DNA from: Capnocytophaga sp. oral taxon 338 str. F0234
Lineage (GTDB): Bacteria > Bacteroidota > Bacteroidia > Flavobacteriales > Flavobacteriaceae
Reading direction: 5' to 3'
NCBI RefSeq assembly: GCF_000192225.1
Contig: NZ_GL872413.1
Coordinates: 2,074,567-2,138,566, forward strand
Length of the DNA stretch: 64,000 bases
Numbering within the stretch: position 1 is the stretch's first letter; every line of letters starts with the position of its first letter. Shown piece by piece: positions 1 to 7,554 of the stretch. Made by a program: the position numbers and the translations under genes. The notes under the pieces are model-generated. The model was not told where the DNA came from and did not search any database. It was given only the letters and a program-made list of their open reading frames with translations.

Positions 1-13
1 TATTTTTTTTTAG

Positions 14-21
14 TAACTTTG
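14..21 (+). promoter_or_regulatory. Bacteroidota -7 box for the nucleotide-sugar dehydrogenase
   Basis: TAACTTTG matches the Bacteroidota -7 consensus TAnnTTTG and ends 28 bases before the ATG at 50. The -33 element would lie outside the window. No Shine-Dalgarno motif is seen before the start, which is normal for this phylum. Confidence 0.6.
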
Positions 22-49
22 CCTTTTTATTCAGTATAAGTAGTTCACA

Positions 50-1336
50 ATGAATGTACCTAAAATAGCTGTTATTGGACTTGGATATGTAGGCTTACCA
101 TTGGCTCGTCTCTTTGCTACACGCTATCCTGTGATAGGATATGATAAAAAGCATTCTCGTATAGAAGCCTTAAGAAAAGGAGAGGACACTACCCTTGAGG
201 TAGATTCTGTTCTTTTACATGAAGTTTTAATAAATAAAAATCCTACTTCTACGGAGGAAAAGGGACTTTTCTGTACATCTGATCCTGATGAATTGGCTTC
301 TTGTAATTATTTTATAGTTACAGTTCCAACTCCTGTGGATATACACCATCGTCCTTTGCTTACCCCCCTATATTCTGCAAGTGAAATAGTAGGAAAATAT
401 CTAAAGAAAGGTGCTATAGTTATCTATGAATCCACTGTTTACCCCGGTTGTACAGAAGAAGAATGTGTTCCCATTCTGGAGAAGGCATCAGGGCTTACTT
501 TTAATAAAGATTTCTTTGTAGGATACTCTCCTGAACGTATTAATCCCGGAGATAAAGTGCATACTGTAGAACATATCCTAAAAATCACTTCTGGATCCAC
601 TATTGAAACAGCTCAAAAGGTGAACGCTCTATATCAATCAATTATAGAAGCAGGCACTCACTTAGCTCCTACGATTAAAGTAGCTGAAGCAGCAAAGGTT
701 ATTGAGAATTCTCAGAGAGATATTAATATAGCCTTTGTAAATGAATTAGCTAAGATATGTAACATCTTAAATATTGACGTAAGAGCTGTTTTGGAAGCAG
801 CAGGTACCAAATGGAATTTTCTCAAATTCTCACCTGGATTGGTGGGTGGTCATTGTACAGGAGTTGATCCTTACTACTTAGCTCAAAAGGCACAAGAGGT
901 TGGTTATCACCCTGAGATTATTTTGGCTGGTCGAAGAATGAATGATTCTATGGGGAAATATGTTGCTGACCAAGTAATTAAACTCATGATAGAGAGAAAT
1001 ATACCTATCAATGGAGCTCATATTTTAGTTTTAGGAATTACTTTTAAAGAAAATTGTCCAGATGTTCGTAATACAAAAGTTACGGATGTAGTTCGCCAGT
1101 TAGAGTCCTTCCATACACAAGTAACTGTGTATGATCCTTGGGCAAGTCCTGAAGATGTATGGGAGGAACATCAAATACATTCTCACCCCTCTCTTCCCAT
1201 AGAAGAATATGATGCCATCGTGCTTGCTGTGGCTCACAGAGAGTTCTTATCTATACCTTGGAAAAAAATAAGAAAGACTCATAGCGTAATTTATGATGTG
1301 AAAGGAATATTGCCTGATGCAGATAAATACTTATAA
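50..1336 (+). CDS. UDP-N-acetylhexosamine 6-dehydrogenase (TviB/WbpO type)
   Basis: This is a cytosolic NAD-dependent nucleotide-sugar dehydrogenase that would oxidise C6 of a UDP-hexosamine to a uronic acid for surface polysaccharide synthesis. The 428-residue protein opens with a Rossmann motif GLGYVGLPLA (residues 10-19). It carries the catalytic cysteine in GGHCTGVDPYYL (Cys269) and a C-terminal UDP-binding domain with ITFKENCPDVRN. Length and motif spacing fit the UDP-GlcNAc/GalNAc 6-dehydrogenase branch better than UDP-glucose dehydrogenase, but substrate cannot be fixed from sequence alone. Its polysaccharide cluster probably lies upstream of the window, since the next gene (cmk) is convergent and unrelated. 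It has its own promoter box at 14-21. Confidence 0.88.
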   Translation: MNVPKIAVIGLGYVGLPLARLFATRYPVIGYDKKHSRIEALRKGEDTTLEVDSVLLHEVLINKNPTSTEEKGLFCTSDPDELASCNYFIVTVPTPVDIHHRPLLTPLYSASEIVGKYLKKGAIVIYESTVYPGCTEEECVPILEKASGLTFNKDFFVGYSPERINPGDKVHTVEHILKITSGSTIETAQKVNALYQSIIEAGTHLAPTIKVAEAAKVIENSQRDINIAFVNELAKICNILNIDVRAVLEAAGTKWNFLKFSPGLVGGHCTGVDPYYLAQKAQEVGYHPEIILAGRRMNDSMGKYVADQVIKLMIERNIPINGAHILVLGITFKENCPDVRNTKVTDVVRQLESFHTQVTVYDPWASPEDVWEEHQIHSHPSLPIEEYDAIVLAVAHREFLSIPWKKIRKTHSVIYDVKGILPDADKYL

Positions 1337-1351
1337 TAAAAAGAGAAATTG

Positions 1352-2053
1352 CTATGCCTCTATCCTAACTTCTGCAAGATGAACTATATGAGTAACCACT
1401 TCTTCAATTGTTGTGTATGAATTATCTATCTCTATTGCATCAATAGCTTTTATTAGAGGGGATTCTGATCTATGGGAATCCTGATAATCTCTCTTCTGGA
1501 TATTTTGTAATACCTCCTCGTAGGTTGTAGATTCTCCTTTTGCTTGAAGTTCAAGAAATCTTCTTTGAGCACGTATCTCTTCAGAGGCAGTCATAAATAT
1601 TTTAAGTTCAGCATGAGGAAAAACCACAGTTCCTATATCACGTCCGTCCATAACAATACCTTTTTCTATTCCCATCTTACGCTGTAAAGCAACTAAATAT
1701 GTACGCACTTCTTGAATTCTTGCTATTTCGCTTACAAAGTTTGCCACTTGTATTCCTCTAATTTCTTTTTCTATATTTTCATCATTAAGATATAATTCTG
1801 ACAATTTCAAAGCAGGATTATAAATAAAATTAAATGTGCTTTGGGATAGTGCTTCTATAAGAGCTTTCTCTTGAATATGAATTACACTATTTATTGTAGT
1901 GATGAAACCTCTTCTAAGAGCTAAAAGAGTAGCTGCTCTATACATTGCCCCTGTATCAATATATATATAGTGTAAAATATTGGCAATACGTTTGGCAATA
2001 GTACTTTTCCCTGTAGAGGAGTATCCGTCAATAGCTATAATTATTTTTTTCAT
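1352..2053 (-). CDS. cmk: Cytidylate kinase
   Basis: This is CMP/dCMP kinase, which uses ATP to make CDP or dCDP in the cytosol for RNA, DNA and lipid precursor supply. The 233-residue protein has a P-loop GYSSTGKST at residues 10-18, the DTGAMYRA nucleotide-binding motif near residue 33, and the family motif DGRDIGTVVFP near residue 136 followed by the LID arginines. Length is normal for the family. The gene is convergent with the dehydrogenase (15-base gap). It lies downstream of the roadblock-like pair on the same strand but is separated from it by a terminator-like hairpin at 2065-2106, so it probably has its own transcript. Confidence 0.95.
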   Translation of the reverse strand: MKKIIIAIDGYSSTGKSTIAKRIANILHYIYIDTGAMYRAATLLALRRGFITTINSVIHIQEKALIEALSQSTFNFIYNPALKLSELYLNDENIEKEIRGIQVANFVSEIARIQEVRTYLVALQRKMGIEKGIVMDGRDIGTVVFPHAELKIFMTASEEIRAQRRFLELQAKGESTTYEEVLQNIQKRDYQDSHRSESPLIKAIDAIEIDNSYTTIEEVVTHIVHLAEVRIEA

Positions 2054-2064
2054 AATAACCTATA

Positions 2065-2106
2065 AAAAATAACTTACCAAAAAACAAGAAATGAATTTTG
2101 GCAAGT
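2065..2106 (-). terminator. Terminator after the roadblock-like pair
   Basis: Read on the minus strand, arms AACTTGCCAAAA and TTTTGGTAAGTT pair with one G-U wobble around a loop of about 12 bases and are followed by ATTTTTTA. It sits between the roadblock-like pair and cmk and would end the upstream unit. Confidence 0.6.
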
Positions 2107-2146
2107 TATAGCAATAAAGTATGATTTTTATCTATTAGTCATTTCA

Positions 2147-2527
2147 TTAGAAGAATTTGCTTTCCGCTTCTGCACGAATTTTTCGGATAAGAAGCTTTGC
2201 TAATCCTATATTAGCCGTATCATCAAGAATAACATGATCTAAAATTTTCTTACTTTGCAAGAGACCTATTAAATGTGTTTGTCCTTCATATACCAAACAT
2301 ACATCATCTACACTCTTATTTGATAATCCCTCTGTATTCTCAAAAGAAAGTATAGCATTTCTAAAAATTTCTACTTGATAAGAACTTGCCAGACGATTAT
2401 CAACCCCCTCACGCGACTTATAAGCTAAAATAGAACCATCAAGAGTGCTTACTAATGATACAGAAATAGTTCCTCCTACATTGGTAAAAAGTTGCTGTGC
2501 ATATTCATCTAAAAATTGTTCTATCAT
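2147..2527 (-). CDS. Small roadblock/longin-like protein, second of a pair
   Basis: This is a 126-residue soluble protein with no signal peptide or membrane segment. I do not recognise a named family. The order of alternating strands and helices (ISVSLVSTLDGSILAYKS, then a long helix, then HLIGLLQSKKILDHVILD, then a final helix) resembles Roadblock/LC7 folds. It lines up along its length with its upstream neighbour at 2533-3003: ISVSLVST against LSVSFIGT, SSYQVEIFRNAI against AKFEAEIAKNAL, and DTANIGLAKLLI against DATKVNYGILSI. The five-base gap between them implies co-transcription and possibly heterodimer formation. Roadblock proteins usually regulate small GTPases or polarity systems, but no GTPase is adjacent. 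The fold assignment is inference. Confidence 0.7.
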   Translation of the reverse strand: MIEQFLDEYAQQLFTNVGGTISVSLVSTLDGSILAYKSREGVDNRLASSYQVEIFRNAILSFENTEGLSNKSVDDVCLVYEGQTHLIGLLQSKKILDHVILDDTANIGLAKLLIRKIRAEAESKFF

Positions 2528-2532
2528 TTCTC

Positions 2533-3003
2533 TTAACTAAAAAATAATTTTCTAAAATGACTTTCTTTTTTAGGTGCTTCTTTAGTTACTTCAGGATAAA
2601 GCTCATTTTGTACCTCATCAAAAGTAACTACCTTAGTCATTGCCTCATAGCACTGCTTATGTATAATACTAAGGATACCATAGTTGACTTTGGTTGCATC
2701 GGTAATAATATGTATCAGGTAATCAAAATCTTTGGATACATATATGACATGTATCTGCTCATTATTTGAGATAGTAATCTCTCGGAGAGAGTCTTCATGG
2801 ATATTATCAATATATCTAATTTCTTGAAGTGCATTCTTAGCAATTTCAGCCTCAAACTTTGCTGTGGCAGAATAATCTAATCCACTAAATGATTGATTAT
2901 AAAGTATCTCTCCGTGTTCTGTTCCTATAAAACTAACAGAAAGTATTCCAGAGAGTTGAGCTCCTATTTGCTCTGTATATCTTTTAAATTCATCTAAAAT
3001 CAT
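2533..3003 (-). CDS. Small roadblock/longin-like protein, first of a pair
   Basis: This 156-residue soluble protein is paralogous to the next gene at 2147-2527 and is translated just upstream of it. Residues 1-120 form the shared domain (ILSVSFIGTEHGEILYNQS, a central helix AKFEAEIAKNAL, then DYLIHIITDATKVNYGIL). The roughly 35 C-terminal residues are an extra charged tail ending KKESHFRKLFFS that the partner lacks and that could form a docking peptide. A minus-strand -7 box TAGTTTTG lies 34 bases upstream. Function is unknown; a scaffold or regulatory role by analogy with roadblock dimers is inference only. Confidence 0.7.
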   Translation of the reverse strand: MILDEFKRYTEQIGAQLSGILSVSFIGTEHGEILYNQSFSGLDYSATAKFEAEIAKNALQEIRYIDNIHEDSLREITISNNEQIHVIYVSKDFDYLIHIITDATKVNYGILSIIHKQCYEAMTKVVTFDEVQNELYPEVTKEAPKKESHFRKLFFS

Positions 3004-3036
3004 ACTTCTTAATTTTAATTAGGTTATAACTCTTCG

Positions 3037-3044
3037 CAAAACTA
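3037..3044 (-). promoter_or_regulatory. -7 box for the roadblock-like pair
   Basis: On the minus strand TAGTTTTG matches TAnnTTTG and lies 34 bases before the ATG of the first roadblock-like gene. Confidence 0.5.
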
Positions 3045-3182
3045 CGATGTTTTTCTCTAAAATACAACTTTTAACTATAATTTTTTCATCAACAAAATAA
3101 ATATCTTTGTTAATACCATATTTAATTAATTGATAATAAATAAAGTATATTTCTCATCAAAACATTTTTTGTTAATAAATAA

Positions 3183-4112
3183 TTAGAATCCAAAGATTCT
3201 AGCATCTTCTTTATTTTGTTTGTCCCTTGCCTTCTTCTTCTCAATGTACTCAATATCCTTATATCGGTCATAGAAACGATAGGATATGCCTATTCCTCCC
3301 AGATATCGAGTAGGAGTTGTTTTCCAGCTTGCTCCTACAGAAGCATTTATTTGAAATCTTTCATCAATAAGATAGGTAGCCCCCATTCTTATTAAAGAAT
3401 CCTTGTAATAATCACTAGTAATTCCTTCATTCTCCAAAAATATACTCCATCTATCATCATACAGATTATGAGTAAGTGTAAAAATATAACTATATTGGGC
3501 ATGTATTGATGCCATATTATTTCCTACTAAGTTCAATACCAAAGCTACTTCCTGTAAGGGGTGACTCTGTAAAGCTATAATTGCTTTAGGAGTAAAAGCC
3601 GCATAGCTATCATTCATCAACTCATATAAATAACGATTTTTTTCTAATACATTTATACCAAAATAAAGAGATATTGCAGGAATTAACTTTTTCCAGCGAA
3701 ATTCCGCATTTGCCTTCCAACTGTATATATTTTTATTACTAAGAAATAGAGGGTCATAGAAAAGATATTTCACTCCAATGGTATTCCGTTGGAACCCCAA
3801 TCTGCTTTCAGAAATTCCTTCTGTTGAACGATTGCTATAGAGGAATGTACCATCTCCAACTATCTCAAATTGATCACGCCATACTCCATAGCGTACCATA
3901 TAATTAAGCCCTATGTTGTCCTGAGAAATATCAAGTAACTCATGCTTATTCGTTTCATAAAAAATATCTGTCTCCATTTGAGCCACTTTTCTTCCTACAG
4001 CATAAGCTCCCATAGAACGACCTGGTTTATTGGAGTTAATAATATCTGTATACTGAGCACTCGCTACATTTGTTAACATCAGTAGGAAGAAAAAAAACAA
4101 TATCTTTCTCAT
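3183..4112 (-). CDS. Predicted outer-membrane barrel protein (transporter-like)
   Basis: This exported protein of about 309 residues probably forms a beta-barrel. I place the start at the internal ATG giving MRKILFFFFLLML, since this yields a clean signal peptide ending near ASAQ; a start 14 codons earlier at 4154 would put a charged stretch before it. The mature part is a run of amphipathic strands with aromatic girdles (NTIGVKYLFYDPLF, SIFLENEGITSDYY) and ends in a lysine-rich tail. The overall pattern resembles flavobacterial proteins annotated as putative transporters of the MetA-pathway type, but no substrate is suggested. It has its own -7 box at 4169-4176 and is separated from porE by a terminator. 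Confidence 0.7.
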   Translation of the reverse strand: MRKILFFFFLLMLTNVASAQYTDIINSNKPGRSMGAYAVGRKVAQMETDIFYETNKHELLDISQDNIGLNYMVRYGVWRDQFEIVGDGTFLYSNRSTEGISESRLGFQRNTIGVKYLFYDPLFLSNKNIYSWKANAEFRWKKLIPAISLYFGINVLEKNRYLYELMNDSYAAFTPKAIIALQSHPLQEVALVLNLVGNNMASIHAQYSYIFTLTHNLYDDRWSIFLENEGITSDYYKDSLIRMGATYLIDERFQINASVGASWKTTPTRYLGGIGISYRFYDRYKDIEYIEKKKARDKQNKEDARIFGF

Positions 4113-4168
4113 AAATCTTCTCTTTAAAAAATATCTTAGAATTAGTTCTTTCACTTTATATCAAGGCA

Positions 4169-4176
4169 CAAAATTA
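4169..4176 (-). promoter_or_regulatory. -7 box for the barrel protein
   Basis: On the minus strand TAATTTTG fits TAnnTTTG and lies about 57 bases before the chosen ATG at 4112. It lies only 15 bases before the longer alternative start at 4154, so it does not decide between the two starts. Confidence 0.45.
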
Positions 4177-4237
4177 AAAAAAATATCCTAAAAATCAAGT
4201 CTTTTATTATTTTAATTTTACCATAAGTTAAAATCAT

Positions 4238-4276
4238 TAAAAAACGGTAGCAAGTTACCTTAACTACCGTAAAAAA
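4238..4276 (-). terminator. Terminator after the porE-like gene
   Basis: On the minus strand ACGGTAG and CTACCGT form a perfect 7-bp stem (4270-4264 and 4250-4244) followed by TTTTTT. It lies directly after the porE-like stop codon. Confidence 0.7.
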
Positions 4277-4295
4277 TATAAACTATGAAAAAATT

Positions 4296-6296
4296 TTACA
4301 TTTCAGTGATAATAAATTCACTTCTTCTATTTTTCTGATGTTCCTCTTCAGTACATGGAACATCATTAGAACAACCATTTACCAGTTGTGTTTCTCCATA
4401 TCCTTTAGCAGTGAGCCTACTACGAGTAATTCCTTGTTTTACAATCCATTCCAAAGTGGACTTTGCGCGTCTGTCAGAAAGAGCTAAATTATATTGGTCA
4501 GAACCACGACTATCAGTATGTGATTTGATAGCAATCTTAATATTAGGATGCTCTTTCATCACCTCTACAATCTTAGCTAAATCCACTTCAGCATCAGAAC
4601 GTATATTAGATTTATCAAAATCAAAATAAATAATCTCTATACCAAAGAATTTTGCTAAATCATCTCCCACTGTAACATTTTTCTTAATACTTTTCAAAAA
4701 GATTTCTTTATGAATTTCTCCTTTTTCTCGAATATTAATTTGTTCTTCAACCACTGCATAATTTTCCTTCTGAGCACGAACAAAAACAAAAGTATCATCA
4801 CAATTCACTTGACTTTTTCCAAAGTCAAAATTACCATTTGTATCATTGGTTTTATGTATAATTTCTTTTTGCTCACTATCTGAGAGAGTAAGTAATACCC
4901 CTGAAAGCACCTCCTTAGTATCAATATCTTTTACAACCCCTTTTACAGTTTTATAACAATCAAACTCCAAAGGTCTTTTCTGTGTGAAGAAATAAATATC
5001 ATCTTTACCTTTTCCTCCAGGACGATTAGAGGAAAGGAATCCCATGCCCTTTTGTTCATCAAGAACAAAGGCAAAATCATCATCTGGAGTATTACCAGGA
5101 CGTCCTATATTCTGTAATCCTCTTAAGGAGCCATCTTTTTCTATTTTTATCGCAAAGATATCTAACCCTCCTAATCCAGGTAGTCCATCTGAAGCAAAGA
5201 AAAGCACATTATTATTGGAAATAAAAGGGAATGTCTCCCTGCCTTCAGTATTGATAATTTCCCCTAAATTCTCTGGTTTGCCATAAGTTCCCTTTTGGTG
5301 GTTTATTTTTACCCTAAAAATATCAGATTTTCCATGAGTTCCTGCTATATCAGCTGCAAAATAAAGATATTTTCCATCAGGAGTAAGCGCTGGATGGGCT
5401 ACACTATATCCAACTACATTAAAAGGCAAGCGAATGGGATTTGACCATGTGTCGCCATTTTTCACAGAACGATACAATTCCAGAAGTAATTTTTCATCTA
5501 CTTTTTTTCTTTTCTCCTCTTTGCTTTGAGGCACCTGATAATTACGAGTAAAATAAATAGTATCCAAACTCTTAGTGAAAACAGCACTGGACTCGTTTAG
5601 AGGAGTATTAAGTACAGAAGAAAAGCGTTCTTCTCCTTGTAGATTGCTATCTTTTAGAGTAGCTTTGAAAAGATCATAATACCCTTCTCCAGTCCATTTA
5701 GAAGCCTCCCTAAATAAAGACGGTTTCCTACTAGCCGTAAATACAACTGCATCGGTTCCATAGAAAGCCGTTCCATATTCAGAATATTCAGTATTAATAT
5801 CTACAGGTTTTATAGTAAGACGACCTGAATTATCTTTGATAACTTGCAAATAATCGGTATGTTCTTCCAATTTACGTGCACGTAAGTCATCTCTTCCAGT
5901 AAGCTTTAGAAACTGTTTTAGGATATTACTAGCCTCCTCATAACGTTCTGCTGATTTTAAAGTCTGAGCATAACGATAATAATATTCAGCAGTAAGATTA
6001 TAATTATCCTTTTGAGCATTTTTAAAGAGTTGGTCATACCATTTCAATGCATTTGTATAATCTGCATTAAAGTAATAAGAGTTTCCCAAATTTTCAAGGA
6101 TTGTTTGATCTATATATCCCTGCTCGGCTATACGTTCATATATCTTAATCGCATCTACATAAGCGTATTTACTATAAAGTTCATTCGCTTTCTTAGCCTT
6201 CTTCTCATTCTCCTCCTTTTGTTTATTATCTACTTGTGCAAAAATAGAGGAAAAAGAAAGAAAGAGGAGAGAAAATATTGTTATCTTTTTTATCAT
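4296..6296 (-). CDS. PorE-like TPR / PD40 / OmpA-C periplasmic protein
   Basis: This is a 666-residue envelope protein with the same domain order as the type IX secretion component PorE. It has a signal peptide (residues 1-21, ending IFAQ), TPR-like helices (about 30-140), WD40-like beta-propeller repeats (about 170-440, with repeats such as PALTPDGKYLYFAAD), a carboxypeptidase-regulatory-like domain (about 445-540) and a C-terminal OmpA peptidoglycan-binding domain (about 553-666, with YFDFDKSNIR and KSHTDSRGSDQYN). It probably anchors its partner barrel to peptidoglycan. The porP/sprF-like gene is immediately upstream (26-base gap) and the two are likely co-transcribed. In flavobacteria such pairs often follow large adhesin genes; none is here. 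Assignment to PorE rather than a paralogue is inference. Confidence 0.88.
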   Translation of the reverse strand: MIKKITIFSLLFLSFSSIFAQVDNKQKEENEKKAKKANELYSKYAYVDAIKIYERIAEQGYIDQTILENLGNSYYFNADYTNALKWYDQLFKNAQKDNYNLTAEYYYRYAQTLKSAERYEEASNILKQFLKLTGRDDLRARKLEEHTDYLQVIKDNSGRLTIKPVDINTEYSEYGTAFYGTDAVVFTASRKPSLFREASKWTGEGYYDLFKATLKDSNLQGEERFSSVLNTPLNESSAVFTKSLDTIYFTRNYQVPQSKEEKRKKVDEKLLLELYRSVKNGDTWSNPIRLPFNVVGYSVAHPALTPDGKYLYFAADIAGTHGKSDIFRVKINHQKGTYGKPENLGEIINTEGRETFPFISNNNVLFFASDGLPGLGGLDIFAIKIEKDGSLRGLQNIGRPGNTPDDDFAFVLDEQKGMGFLSSNRPGGKGKDDIYFFTQKRPLEFDCYKTVKGVVKDIDTKEVLSGVLLTLSDSEQKEIIHKTNDTNGNFDFGKSQVNCDDTFVFVRAQKENYAVVEEQINIREKGEIHKEIFLKSIKKNVTVGDDLAKFFGIEIIYFDFDKSNIRSDAEVDLAKIVEVMKEHPNIKIAIKSHTDSRGSDQYNLALSDRRAKSTLEWIVKQGITRSRLTAKGYGETQLVNGCSNDVPCTEEEHQKNRRSEFIITEM

Positions 6297-6322
6297 TTTT
6301 TCGTTTTTTATAATCTATTAAA

Positions 6323-7252
6323 TCAAAAGAAACGTGGGGAAATAATCCTCTTAGTTTCTCTAAAGAATTCATATCTTAAGAAGATCTCATGGGAACCTGA
6401 ATTATATTTTCTCAAATCAGTAGTATCCCAATCATAAGCATAACCAATAAACCAATTTTTATCTATCTGAAAACCTGCCATTGCACTTACAGCGGCACTC
6501 CAACGCCAAGCAGCTCCTAAAGTGAAGCGTTCATTGAATAGAAAATTAGCCGAGAGGTCAAACTGTAAAGGGCTACCCTGCACCATTTTCATCAAAGCTG
6601 CAGGTTTGAATTTAGTATTTTCAGAAAGATCAAATACATATCCTCCCATAAGATTATAGTGTTGCTTTTCATTAACATCAGAAATTTTCCTATCATCTGT
6701 TTTGGAAAAAGTCTTTGTATCCAACAGATAAGGGATAGAAAATCCTATATAATATTTTTCTCCGTAATAATATACTCCAGCTCCTATATTAGGCAGAAAA
6801 GTACTCGGCTTACCATCGAAAGCATAATCATTGGCATCTATCAAGTGTAGCTTATTTCTATCAAAATTATACCAAGCCGCTGCTGCCTTCAATCCAAAAG
6901 CCAATTTAGATTCTTCGAATTCAATAGTATAAGAGAAATCTACATCAATAACATTAGTTTGTTGAGGTCCTATGCTTTCATGGTAAATAGCAGCTCCTAA
7001 TCCTATATGCTTGGATTCAATAGGAGTATGGAAACTTAAGGTCGCCGTTTTAGGGGCTCCATCCAAACCAACCCATTGATTACGATATAATCCAAAAATA
7101 CTAGTTCCTCCGCGAGAACCTGTATAGGCGGGATTAATCATCATTGTATTGTACATGTACTGTGTATATTGAGAGTCCTGTTGTGCATGTATCTGATCTG
7201 TCAGTATAATCAGCATTAGTAATACTGTAAATCGTATTCCTCTTTTTAACAT
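6323..7252 (-). CDS. PorP/SprF family outer-membrane protein
   Basis: This is a type IX secretion/gliding-associated outer-membrane barrel of 309 residues. A signal peptide (about 1-24, ending IHAQ) is followed by the family hallmark QYTQYMYNTMMINPAYTGSRG-type opening (residues 29-48), then FGLYRNQWVGLDGAP and GLGAAIYHESIGPQ, and a terminal strand IFLRYEFFRETKRIISPRFF. PorP/SprF proteins bind PorE or help present adhesins and secreted cargo at the surface. It precedes the porE-like gene by 26 bases, matching the known physical partnership. A strong minus-strand -7 box lies 22 bases upstream of the ATG. Confidence 0.92.
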   Translation of the reverse strand: MLKRGIRFTVLLMLIILTDQIHAQQDSQYTQYMYNTMMINPAYTGSRGGTSIFGLYRNQWVGLDGAPKTATLSFHTPIESKHIGLGAAIYHESIGPQQTNVIDVDFSYTIEFEESKLAFGLKAAAAWYNFDRNKLHLIDANDYAFDGKPSTFLPNIGAGVYYYGEKYYIGFSIPYLLDTKTFSKTDDRKISDVNEKQHYNLMGGYVFDLSENTKFKPAALMKMVQGSPLQFDLSANFLFNERFTLGAAWRWSAAVSAMAGFQIDKNWFIGYAYDWDTTDLRKYNSGSHEIFLRYEFFRETKRIISPRFF

Positions 7253-7273
7253 ATCTTTTTATTTATGACCGCG

Positions 7274-7281
7274 CAAAGTTA
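7274..7281 (-). promoter_or_regulatory. -7 box for the porP-porE pair
   Basis: On the minus strand TAACTTTG matches the consensus, 21 bases before the porP-like ATG. A TTTG about 21 bases further upstream could serve as the -33 element. Confidence 0.6.
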
Positions 7282-7497
7282 CAATAAAAACAAATGATTA
7301 TACAAATATTTTATTTCCTTAGAAATTAAAATTCAATTAGAAAATTATTAATAATCTAAAAAACAGCATCTTACATGTTTAAAAGTTATTAACAATTATA
7401 ATATTTTTTTATTAAATAGTAATAAAATCATATTTTCAAGATTATTCATTCGTATCAAATTATATAGATAGACGCTCAAAACAAATATTTAGAAAAA
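7282..7497. other. AT-rich intergenic region upstream of porP
   Basis: Very AT-rich DNA between the porP promoter and the peptide transporter terminator. I see no reading frame, tRNA-like fold or clear repeat. Confidence 0.5.
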
Positions 7498-7530
7498 AAA
7501 TAGATCATCCTAAGAAAGAATGATCTATTT
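7498..7530 (-). terminator. Terminator after the peptide transporter
   Basis: On the minus strand AAATAGATCAT and ATGATCTATTT form a perfect 11-bp stem with an 11-base loop and run into a T-tract. It follows the POT transporter stop codon. Confidence 0.75.
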
Positions 7531-7554
7531 ATAAAAAATAAATTATGAAAACCT

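Noticed and set aside
3101-3108. A plus-strand TATCTTTG box as a promoter
   Set aside because: It matches the consensus but no plus-strand gene follows; the downstream genes are on the minus strand, so it is probably chance in AT-rich DNA.
6012-6437. A 141-codon plus-strand frame crossing the porP-porE junction
   Set aside because: It is antisense to two well-supported genes, and its hydrophobic peptide arises from their reverse-strand composition.
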